From: Oxalicibacterium faecigallinarum
GTDB taxonomy: Bacteria; Pseudomonadota; Gammaproteobacteria; Burkholderiales; Burkholderiaceae_D
Length of the DNA stretch: 64,000 bases
Reading direction: 5' to 3'
Assembly: GCF_014635705.1 (NCBI RefSeq)
Contig: NZ_BMDI01000004.1
Coordinates: 1-64,000, forward strand
A model generated the notes under the pieces. It was not told where the DNA came from and did not search any database. It saw nothing but the letters and a program-made list of their open reading frames with translations. Of the stretch, positions 55,328-62,540 are shown in pieces (the first letter of the stretch is position 1; every line of letters starts with the position of its first letter). The position numbers and the translations under genes were made by a program.

Positions 55328-57157
55328 TCAGATCGCTATTGCTTTACTCATTTTTTCTACCAGTGGCGATGTAGTCGAATGTGTCATGATCAATTCATTG
55401 GTTGAGCGTGTCATTGCGACGTATAGCAATCGTGCCTCTTCTTCAAGCGTGTTCGCATGTTTTGGTGTGAAGTCTATTCCCGGAATGGCAACGAACGGAA
55501 ACTCCAATCCTTTGCTGCTATGCATCGTCACAATTTTCACGCTATTGTGATTCGGGTTGAGGCCTTTTTTCTTGTCTCCAGACCATTCAAACGGAATACC
55601 TTTTTTCTTGAGCATCTCCATCGCGATGCTGTCGACGGGCCTACCTCGATAAATGATTGCCATGTCGCACCAAGGCATTCCAATTTTATGGGCATCTTGC
55701 AAACGCGAAATCAGATGTGCGATTTCATCTCTAAGACTGGGTAGTTTGATCAATAGAGGTTTGGGGCCGCGTCGTCCTGTGCTCATTGGTTGTACTGTTG
55801 GGGCCTGATCCTCTTCGACATCTTTAGGATTCAGTAGCTCATCGGCAAAGGCACGAGCAACGGCCAAAATTTCTGCGGTATTGCGGTAATTGAGCTTGAG
55901 AACGGTTGTGCGTCCTTTTGCTTGGATACCAACGCTGGAGAAAGAAAACTTGATTTTCTTGGCGCCGCCGTAAATCGATTGTGCATCGTCGTATAAAACG
56001 AGCAGAGGGTTACTGTCAGGGTGGATCATTTGAACGATCAGCTTGAACCACTCAGATTTAAAATCGTGGCCTTCATCAATGAGCACAGCATCGTATTGGG
56101 CAGAAGGAATAAGTTTATTGTCGACAGAACGAATAACTTTTTCGACAGAGGAAGAAAAGTATTCTTCTAAATTTCCTGTATCTGGTGGCAGGCCAACGTT
56201 GTAAGTGTCGAGTTGCCTGCGGCACCAAGCGTGAAAGCTAATGACATGTACTTTGTTTGAAACGCCTTTGGTTTGCATCAAACTTTGCAGTTTGGTTGCA
56301 AGCGTTCGGTTGTAGCAAAGAACCAAAATAGGACGGCTACAAACTTTTGCTAAATGTTCGGCTCGATAGCCGAGTATCAATGTTTTCCCTGAGCCGGCGA
56401 CTCCATGAATAATGCGATGACCTTCGCCTAGACTGCGTGCCAGTTGTTCCTGCTGTAAGTCCATGACGCGGATCAGGTCGGGTATTTCGACTTCGCTGTT
56501 TTCGTCAGTGCTGAACAATTCTGCCTGCCCGCCGATACGAATCTCTGGAAACATGTGCCATCGGATGCGATCGATTTGCGGTAAGGAGAGCTGGCGTTGA
56601 AATTTGAGAGGGAACATGTCCCACAATCGTTTCTGAAATGCTTCTGCGTCAACGCTCGGCACCATCTCATCTTTGCAGATCACAAGATGTGATGGGATTG
56701 CGTTTCCCATTTCGTGCGCATCAAACTGGGCTCGATCAATATTAGTCAGTACGACGCCGTGTCCATATGAAAAGGCAACCTTCCCTTTTAGTGAGCCGCT
56801 GGGAAATACAAGTTGAGGATCGCGCTCCAGTTTGCTTGTGATGGCAAACATGTATTGCCGCGCTTGTTCGATTGGATTGATCAGTGTCTTGAGCGTGCCA
56901 TCAAAGGCCAGCATGACGTGCTGTTTATCGAGACTTTGAATTGATGTCAGCTTCCAGTCTTTTACTTCAAGAACGAGTAAGCCGCGATTGGGATGAAAGA
57001 CGACAAAATCTGGATGTCTTGTCTGTTCGCCGATAGAAACGTCATACCAGCATAAGTAATCGTCTTCTAGCTTTTCTTCTAGACGTTCGGCAAAACGTCT
57101 TTCTCCCGCTGTCATGCGGGATACAACGCTGCCAATTGCCGGAATCAGAATTGCCAC
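55328..57157 (-). CDS. NERD nuclease-domain / UvrD-like helicase fusion
   Basis: 609 residues. A NERD domain at 15-130 with the PD-(D/E)xK elements Asp50 (RHPDF), Glu64 and Lys66 (LEVKDWK). A superfamily 1 helicase follows: Walker A GVAGSGKT (252-259), LIDEGHDF, NYRN, VTMHSSKGLEF and LLYVAMTRS. GTG 57157 with GGAG upstream is chosen as start. The gene is more A+T-rich than its neighbours and stands alone between housekeeping-like genes, suggesting transfer. The domain pair occurs in DNA repair and in phage-defence proteins; no further gene of a known defence system is beside it. The nuclease residues look intact. Confidence 0.88.
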   Translation of the reverse strand: MAILIPAIGSVVSRMTAGERRFAERLEEKLEDDYLCWYDVSIGEQTRHPDFVVFHPNRGLLVLEVKDWKLTSIQSLDKQHVMLAFDGTLKTLINPIEQARQYMFAITSKLERDPQLVFPSGSLKGKVAFSYGHGVVLTNIDRAQFDAHEMGNAIPSHLVICKDEMVPSVDAEAFQKRLWDMFPLKFQRQLSLPQIDRIRWHMFPEIRIGGQAELFSTDENSEVEIPDLIRVMDLQQEQLARSLGEGHRIIHGVAGSGKTLILGYRAEHLAKVCSRPILVLCYNRTLATKLQSLMQTKGVSNKVHVISFHAWCRRQLDTYNVGLPPDTGNLEEYFSSSVEKVIRSVDNKLIPSAQYDAVLIDEGHDFKSEWFKLIVQMIHPDSNPLLVLYDDAQSIYGGAKKIKFSFSSVGIQAKGRTTVLKLNYRNTAEILAVARAFADELLNPKDVEEDQAPTVQPMSTGRRGPKPLLIKLPSLRDEIAHLISRLQDAHKIGMPWCDMAIIYRGRPVDSIAMEMLKKKGIPFEWSGDKKKGLNPNHNSVKIVTMHSSKGLEFPFVAIPGIDFTPKHANTLEEEARLLYVAMTRSTNELIMTHSTTSPLVEKMSKAIAI

Positions 57158-57247
57158 CTTCGTGCTCCAAAATCATGAAGCACTAATGATCAGTGAAAAC
57201 TGCCTTAATGCAATTATTCTATTAGGGAAATTTGACAGTATTTGACG

Positions 57248-57273
57248 TTTTATCCCATATATATGGGATAAAA
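57248..57273. repeat. 26-bp perfect palindrome upstream of the NERD-helicase gene
   Basis: TTTTATCCCATAT is followed directly by its reverse complement ATATGGGATAAAA, with no spacer. It lies about 90 bases before the helicase start and 14 bases after the acetyltransferase stop. The A+T-rich, loopless form suits a protein-binding site more than a terminator. Confidence 0.7.
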
Positions 57274-57286
57274 ATGAAAGACGTTG

Positions 57287-57865
57287 TTAGATTTGGCGAA
57301 CAACCTTCGCCGGATTCCCCACCGCAACCACATTCGCCGGCACGTCCTTCGTCACCACCGCCCCCGCGCCAATCACACTGTTCTCGCCGACTGTCACACC
57401 GGCGAGAACAATCGTGCCACTGCCGATCCAGACGTTGTCGCCGATGACGATGGGTTTGGCGGCTTCCAGTCTTTTCCAGCGTAGTTCCGGTTCGACCGGA
57501 TGCGTGGGCGTCAGCAATTGCACGTTGGTGCCGATCTTGACGTTGCGGCCGATGGTGATGGGGGCGACGTCGAGAGCGACGAGGCCGTAGTTGATGAAGG
57601 TGTCGTCACCCACGTGGAGAAAACGGCCGTAATCGATATAGAGCGGCGGGCGGATGTTGACGTTGTTGCCCAGACTGCCAAGCAGCTTTTCCAATACCTT
57701 GTTACCGGCTTCGATACTGACGGCGTATTGCGTGTCGAACTCGCGCATCAACAGATAGGCGCTGCGCTGTTCGGCGGCGAGTTCTTCATCGTCGGCGGTG
57801 TACAGATCGCCGGACTGCATGCGTTCGAGCTGGCTGCGGGTATCGGTCGGGTTGTCGTGCGACAT
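57287..57865 (-). CDS. Maltose/galactoside O-acetyltransferase-like protein
   Basis: 192 residues. The N-terminal Mac domain (RMQSGDLYTADDEELAAEQR) and a left-handed beta helix with hexapeptide repeats (TIGRNVKIGTNVQLLTPTHP, IVIGDNVWIGSGTIVLAGVT) identify a LacA/Maa-type acetyl-CoA sugar acetyltransferase. The catalytic His is in LTPTHPVEP. ATG 57865 follows AAGGAGAATCGC. Confidence 0.92.
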   Translation of the reverse strand: MSHDNPTDTRSQLERMQSGDLYTADDEELAAEQRSAYLLMREFDTQYAVSIEAGNKVLEKLLGSLGNNVNIRPPLYIDYGRFLHVGDDTFINYGLVALDVAPITIGRNVKIGTNVQLLTPTHPVEPELRWKRLEAAKPIVIGDNVWIGSGTIVLAGVTVGENSVIGAGAVVTKDVPANVVAVGNPAKVVRQI

Positions 57866-57964
57866 GCGATTCTCCTTGTCTGGTGCCTTGATGGCCATGA
57901 CTGCATCTTCAGATAAGGCGGCAAATCGGCGCGTTGGTTCCTTGCCGGTTGTCTGCTTGCTGCC

Positions 57965-58291
57965 TTACGTTGTCTGACTGCTGTTTTGCAGGCCGAGCCC
58001 GGACTGACCGTATTCGCGAATGACTTCACTGATGACCACGCGGTAGCCGTCGAGCCAGTTGCTTTGTGCGGCTTTGGCTTGCAGATGTGCTGGGTGTTGC
58101 ATCAGGGCTTACAGCGCTTCCATCGATTGCCAGTAGTAGACGTTGGCGTAGAGACCGGTGTCGGGGTTCTCCCATGCTTCTTCACCCAGATAGCCGGGGA
58201 TTTCCTTTGCTGCGGCTGCGATGGTTTGATCGAGACGATGAAAGGCATCGTCAAAATTCTTTTTGCCGAAGATGAAGGTTGACGCATACAT
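57965..58291 (-). pseudogene. Antibiotic-biosynthesis-monooxygenase-like gene interrupted by one stop codon
   Basis: Reading from ATG 58291 (GGAGTCGCC upstream) gives MYASTFIFGKKNFDDAFHRL and on to VYYWQSMEAL, then TAA at 58111-58109. The same frame continues ALMQHPAHLQAKAAQSNWL and DGYRVVISEVIREYG to a natural stop at 57965-57967. The continued part is the expected second half of an ABM-domain monooxygenase, so a single CAA-to-TAA change has split the gene. The first 60 codons alone would lack half the fold. Confidence 0.8.
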
Positions 58292-58310
58292 GGCGACTCC
58301 ACAAGAACGA

Positions 58311-58341
58311 AAAACGGCAGGCACATTGCTGTGCCTGCCGT
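58311..58341 (-). terminator. Terminator of sugE
   Basis: On the minus strand CGGCAGGCACA pairs with TGTGCCTGCCG around GCAA and ends in TTTTTCG. It separates sugE from the broken monooxygenase gene. Confidence 0.8.
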
Positions 58342-58358
58342 GCGCGATGGTGTTGCGA

Positions 58359-58673
58359 TCAGGAAGACAGCTTCATCAGCACGATGCCGCAGATGATGAG
58401 TGCAGCAGCAAGTATCCGCATGAGGCTGGCACCTTCGCCCAGCACAAAGACGCCCACCGCAAAGGCGCCGACCGCGCCGATGCCGGTCCAGATCGTGTAC
58501 GCAGTACCAAGTGGCAGCGTGCGCATGGAGATCGACAGTAGCGCAAAGCTGGCAGCCATGAACACAAAGGTGATGATGGTTGGCGTGAGGCGGGTGAAGC
58601 CTTCGGACTGCTTCATGGAAAATGCCCAGACAACTTCGAGCACGCCGGCGATGACAAGATAAATCCAGGCCAT
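58359..58673 (-). CDS. sugE: Guanidinium exporter SugE/Gdx (SMR family)
   Basis: Four-helix small multidrug-resistance protein of 104 residues working as an antiparallel dimer, exchanging guanidinium for protons. The essential Glu is in GVLEVVWAFSMKQSEGFTRL; the GFTRL and LPLGTAYTIWTGIGAVGA segments distinguish the Gdx/SugE branch from EmrE. ATG 58673 has AGGAGGGCC in front. A two-hairpin guanidine-II riboswitch lies in its leader, which strongly supports the guanidinium role over general drug efflux. Confidence 0.93.
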   Translation of the reverse strand: MAWIYLVIAGVLEVVWAFSMKQSEGFTRLTPTIITFVFMAASFALLSISMRTLPLGTAYTIWTGIGAVGAFAVGVFVLGEGASLMRILAAALIICGIVLMKLSS

Positions 58674-58698
58674 AGGGCCCTCCTGTAGAAAGAAAGGT

Positions 58699-58744
58699 TG
58701 GGCCGTCCCAGACTGATTCCCAAAAGCGGGGGAGGTCGTCCTCC
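58699..58744 (-). promoter_or_regulatory. Guanidine-II (mini-ykkC) riboswitch
   Basis: On the minus strand two small hairpins appear 20 bases apart: GGAGG-ACGA-CCTCC (58744-58731) and TGGG-ACGG-CCCA (58710-58699). Both loops fit the ACGR consensus of guanidine-II. The second hairpin is about 15 bases from the ribosome-binding site, so ligand binding would release or expose translation of sugE. Confidence 0.88.
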
Positions 58745-58752
58745 TGCACAAA

Positions 58753-58781
58753 ATTATAGCTCGCAGGCAAAGTTGTGGCAG
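58753..58781 (-). promoter_or_regulatory. Promoter of sugE
   Basis: On the minus strand a perfect TATAAT (58758-58753) has CTGCCA 17 bases upstream. Transcription would begin just before the first riboswitch hairpin. Confidence 0.65.
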
Positions 58782-58919
58782 GGCCATATCAAATTTTGCA
58801 TGTGTGGTTGCAAGGCGTTGCACCACAGTTGTATCCGGTTGTATCAGTACGTGCGATCCGGGGAACGTCTGCCATCATGGCTGTCCAATTCAAGTATCCC
58901 TACTTTCAGGAGACATGAC

Positions 58920-59564
58920 ATGAATCAACAGGACCGCCAGGCTATTGATGCCCTCTTTCAACGCATTGGCGACGTGGAACGTCAGGGTGCGTCACGCGAT
59001 CCCGAGGCAGAACAATTGATCGCCGAGCATCTGCGCGCCAACCCGGCTGCCGCCTACTATCTGGCGCAAACCGTGATCGTGCAGGACCAGGCACTCAAAA
59101 ATGGCCGTCAGGAAGATGGCATCACGCCGCCACATGGCGATACCTTGTCGGCTGCCGGTACGCCGTTGCGAGGCAATCCCTTGAACAATACTGCGCAAAA
59201 TACCGCCACCAGCGATGGTTTCGGTCAGGGGTTTGGTCGTTCGGCACCGAACTACGCACCGCAACAACCCGCCATGTCCACGCAGTTTGGCAATAGCGCA
59301 CAAGGCGGAGGGTTTTTGGCAGGTGCGGCACAGACAGCAATGGGTGTGGCGGGCGGCATGATGCTTGGATCCATGCTGGGCGGCATGTTTGGCGCAGGCA
59401 ACGCCCACGCAGCAGAGGCCGGCAAGGATCAGGCAAGCAACACCGACAGCACGGCTGCAAGTGATCAGGGCAGTGGCGCAGGCGAGGCCGATGCGGGTGG
59501 CGGCGGCTTCTTTGACGGTCTGTTTGGCGGTGGCGATGATGGCGGTGGGTTCGACGACATCTGA
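58920..59564 (+). CDS. DUF2076 family protein
   Basis: 214 residues. An N-terminal helical part (MNQQDRQAIDALFQRIGDVE, PAAAYYLAQTVIVQDQAL) is diagnostic of DUF2076; a Gly/Ala/Gln-rich middle with GGFLAGAAQTAMGVAGGMM follows, and an acidic Gly-Asp-rich end. The periplasm-like composition is suggestive but no signal peptide is seen; function unknown. ATG 58920 follows AGGAGACATGAC. It is divergent from sugE. Confidence 0.85.
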   Translation: MNQQDRQAIDALFQRIGDVERQGASRDPEAEQLIAEHLRANPAAAYYLAQTVIVQDQALKNGRQEDGITPPHGDTLSAAGTPLRGNPLNNTAQNTATSDGFGQGFGRSAPNYAPQQPAMSTQFGNSAQGGGFLAGAAQTAMGVAGGMMLGSMLGGMFGAGNAHAAEAGKDQASNTDSTAASDQGSGAGEADAGGGGFFDGLFGGGDDGGGFDDI

Positions 59565-59578
59565 CCGGACGTTTGACG

Positions 59579-59607
59579 GGAAACGGCTGCATTGGCAGCC
59601 GTTTTTC
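59579..59607 (+). terminator. Terminator of the DUF2076 gene
   Basis: AAACGGCTGC and GCAGCCGTTTTTC pair with an ATTG loop and T run, 15 bases past the stop. Confidence 0.85.
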
Positions 59608-59792
59608 TTTGTGGCGTAACGCGTCGAGTTTGTCGGTAGCGGTTATCGGCTTGTATCCAATCGGTGGCAAAGCAAGGCAAACACAGTTTTTTCAGTCGCT
59701 TTTGCGTGAATGCCATCAGTGTGCTGCGGCAAAGAGAGTAGACTGCGAGCATCTTCGCGCTTTTGCGCCTCTTCCTCATTCTGCGAGTCATC

Positions 59793-62105
59793 ATGTCCGA
59801 TACATCCTCCCCACTGTTTGCCGACCTTGATCTGGGCGAGCCTATCCTGCGCGCGCTGACCGATCTGGGTTACGAAGCTCCTTCGCCGATTCAGGCCGCG
59901 ACGATTCCGCTGTTGCAAGCCAATCGTGATGTATTGGGGCAGGCACAAACGGGTACCGGCAAGACGGCGGCGTTTTCGTTGCCGATCCTGTCGCGTCTGA
60001 ATATCAAGCAGACAACGCCACAGGCGCTGGTGCTGGCACCAACGCGTGAGCTGGCGATTCAGGTGGCCGAGGCATTCCAGACTTATGCGAGCCATATTCC
60101 CGGTTTTCATGTGTTGCCGATCTATGGTGGTCAGAGTTATGGCGTGCAGCTGAGTGCGCTGCGTCGTGGTGTGCATGTGGTGGTCGGGACCCCGGGGCGG
60201 GTGATCGACCATCTGGAAAAAGGCTCGCTCGATCTGTCCAAACTCAAGACGCTGGTACTCGATGAGGCCGACGAAATGCTGCGCATGGGCTTTATCGACG
60301 ATGTGGAAACGATTCTGCAAAAGACGCCCGCGTCGCGCCAGACCGCGCTGTTCTCGGCCACCATGCCGCCAGCGATCAAGCGCATCGCCACCACCTATTT
60401 GAACAATCCCGAACAGATTACCGTCGCAGCCAAAACCGGTACCGCCGACAACATTCGTCAACGCTACTGGCTGGTGAGCGGCATGCACAAGCTCGATGCG
60501 CTGACCCGCATCCTGGAAGCGGAAACCTTCGACGGCATGATCATCTTTGCGCGTACCAAGCTGGGCACCGAAGAGTTGGCGAGCAAGCTGCTGGCGCGCG
60601 GGTTTTCTGCCGCAGCGATCAATGGCGACATCCAGCAGCAACAGCGCGAACGCACGATTCAGCAACTGAAGGACGGCAAGATTGATATTCTGGTGGCGAC
60701 CGATGTGGCGGCACGTGGTCTGGACGTCGAGCGCATCAGCCACGTCATCAACTATGACGTGCCGTACGATCCGGAAAGCTACACCCACCGTATCGGTCGT
60801 ACCGGTCGTGCCGGTCGCAGTGGCGAGGCGATTCTGTTCATCTCGCCGCGCGAGCGCAATCTGTTGAAGGTCATCGAGCGCGCGACGCGTCAGCCGGTGG
60901 CACCGCTGACGCTGCCCAGCGTGCAGGACGTCAACAATGTGCGGATTGCCCGCTTCAAGCAGCAGATCAGCGACACGATTGCAGCCGGTGAACTGGATAT
61001 CTTCCAGTCACTGATCGAGGATTACGAGCGCGAGCACAATGTGCCCGCAGTGGAGATCGCGGCGGCACTGGCCAAGATTGCCCGTGGCGATGTACCGCTG
61101 CTGCTGGATAAGAAATCCAGCGCACGTGAGTTTGACGAGCGCCCTGCAACCCCGGCACGTTTCGAACGTGAGCGCGGTGACCGGCCAGAGCGCTTTGATC
61201 GTACCGAGCGTGCCGAGCGGACTGAACGTCCGGCCATGCCACGCAAGGAGCGCGTCATCCGTGCGCCGGACGAAGGCATGGAAACCTTCCGTATCGAAGT
61301 CGGCCACAATCACGGCGTCAAGCCGGGCAACATCGTTGGGGCGATTGCGAATGAAGCCGAACTGGACGCCAAGTTCATCGGTCGCATTGAAATCTACGAC
61401 GATTACAGCACGCTCGATCTGCCGCAGAACATGCCGGACGATCTGCTCGACCATCTGAAAAAAGTCTGGGTCGCCGGACAACAATTGAACATCAGCCGCG
61501 ATAGCGAAGAGGCTGCGCCAGCATCTGCCAGCAGACCGGCCCGCAAGGAAAAGGCGGGAGGCAAGGAAAAAGCCGCAGCGAAGTCATCGCCACTGGATCG
61601 CTTTGCCGAGGAAGACAGCAAGCCGGCGCGTCAGGAGCGGGAGCGCAATCCGGTCAGCGACGACGTGTCTGAGGACGACCCTGCGCCATCGAAAAAGGAG
61701 CGCGCCGCACGCAAGACCAATGCGCCGGCAATGGATGCCTATCGTATCGAGGTGGGGCGTCACCATAACGTCAAGCCCGCCAACATCGTCGGCGCGATAG
61801 CCAATGAAGTCGGACTGGATGCCAAACACATCGGCCGTATAGAAATCTTTGACGACCACAGCCTGCTCGACCTGCCGCAAGGCATGCCGCCGGAAGTGTT
61901 CCGTCAATTGCAGGGCGTGATTGTGGCAGGGCAAAAACTGCGTATCAGCCCGTCCGGTGATCGTCGTCCGCAGGAAGTCACGCCAGCCAAAAAGATTGCG
62001 CTGGCCGGTCCCAACCAAGGTGGTGATCGTCGCGTCCGCGAAAAGGAAAAACGCGGTTACGAAGGCAACGTGCCGTTCCGCACCAAATCGCCCCGCAAGG
62101 GTTGA
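59793..62105 (+). CDS. deaD: DEAD-box ATP-dependent RNA helicase, DeaD/CsdA-like, with two RNA-binding domains
   Basis: Unwinds structured RNA in ribosome assembly and cold adaptation. 770 residues: AQTGTGKT, PTRELAIQV, VLDEADEML, SAT, ARGLDVERI and HRIGRTGRAG in the helicase core (to about 370), a linker, then two DbpA-type RNA-binding domains at about 495-571 (FRIEVGHNHGVKPGNIVGAI) and 646-722 (YRIEVGRHHNVKPANIVGAI). E. coli DeaD has one. Charged linkers rich in Arg, Glu and Lys join them. ATG 59793 gives MSDTSSPLFADLDL; an in-frame TTG at 59763 is less likely. Confidence 0.92.
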   Translation: MSDTSSPLFADLDLGEPILRALTDLGYEAPSPIQAATIPLLQANRDVLGQAQTGTGKTAAFSLPILSRLNIKQTTPQALVLAPTRELAIQVAEAFQTYASHIPGFHVLPIYGGQSYGVQLSALRRGVHVVVGTPGRVIDHLEKGSLDLSKLKTLVLDEADEMLRMGFIDDVETILQKTPASRQTALFSATMPPAIKRIATTYLNNPEQITVAAKTGTADNIRQRYWLVSGMHKLDALTRILEAETFDGMIIFARTKLGTEELASKLLARGFSAAAINGDIQQQQRERTIQQLKDGKIDILVATDVAARGLDVERISHVINYDVPYDPESYTHRIGRTGRAGRSGEAILFISPRERNLLKVIERATRQPVAPLTLPSVQDVNNVRIARFKQQISDTIAAGELDIFQSLIEDYEREHNVPAVEIAAALAKIARGDVPLLLDKKSSAREFDERPATPARFERERGDRPERFDRTERAERTERPAMPRKERVIRAPDEGMETFRIEVGHNHGVKPGNIVGAIANEAELDAKFIGRIEIYDDYSTLDLPQNMPDDLLDHLKKVWVAGQQLNISRDSEEAAPASASRPARKEKAGGKEKAAAKSSPLDRFAEEDSKPARQERERNPVSDDVSEDDPAPSKKERAARKTNAPAMDAYRIEVGRHHNVKPANIVGAIANEVGLDAKHIGRIEIFDDHSLLDLPQGMPPEVFRQLQGVIVAGQKLRISPSGDRRPQEVTPAKKIALAGPNQGGDRRVREKEKRGYEGNVPFRTKSPRKG

Positions 62106-62183
62106 TCGACGGGTCTCTGTTGTCGCGGGAGGGTGGGAACAATGCGAGGCGCGTATGGCGTGGGCCAACGCGATGATGCCGAC

Positions 62184-62540
62184 TTAATTGGGCAGCAGTG
62201 ACTGTACCGTCTGCATCAGTTCATCAAACTGAAACGGCTTTTTGAGGAAGCGGTCTACCGTGATGCTGGACAGATCATGCCGGTCCGGTGCGGCGCTCAT
62301 CAGAACAAAGGGAACGTCGGCCAGGCGAGCATCGTTCTGAACGTGCTTGCGAAAACTCACGCCATCCATCACTGGCATCATGCAGTCCGAGATGATCAGA
62401 TCCGGTACGCGGTCCTGCAGCAGTGCGAGGGCCGCGCTGCCATCCGATGCCGTAATGACGGCATAGCCGTACACTTCGAACAGCAAGCTGAACGTTTCGG
62501 TGATGTCGATTTCATCATCGACGATCAGGATCAGCTTCAT
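62184..62540 (-). CDS. Single-domain response regulator (CheY-like)
   Basis: 118 residues with only a receiver domain: acidic pair VDDEID, phospho-acceptor Asp in LIISDCMMPVMDG, Thr/Ser in LMSAAPD and Lys in FLKKPFQFDEL. No output domain, so it acts through protein contacts. Its start overlaps the stop of the upstream KaiC-like gene by four bases (ATGA), implying that the two work together. Confidence 0.9.
   Translation of the reverse strand: MKLILIVDDEIDITETFSLLFEVYGYAVITASDGSAALALLQDRVPDLIISDCMMPVMDGVSFRKHVQNDARLADVPFVLMSAAPDRHDLSSITVDRFLKKPFQFDELMQTVQSLLPN

Noticed and set aside
57248-57273. HipB-type operator
   Set aside because: HipB sites have eight bases between TATCC and GGATA; here there are ten, and no hipBA genes are present.
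57232-57447. Small plus-strand gene starting near the 26-bp palindrome
   Set aside because: After a few codons it becomes antisense of the acetyltransferase gene, with Pro/Ser/Arg-rich sequence and no ribosome-binding site.
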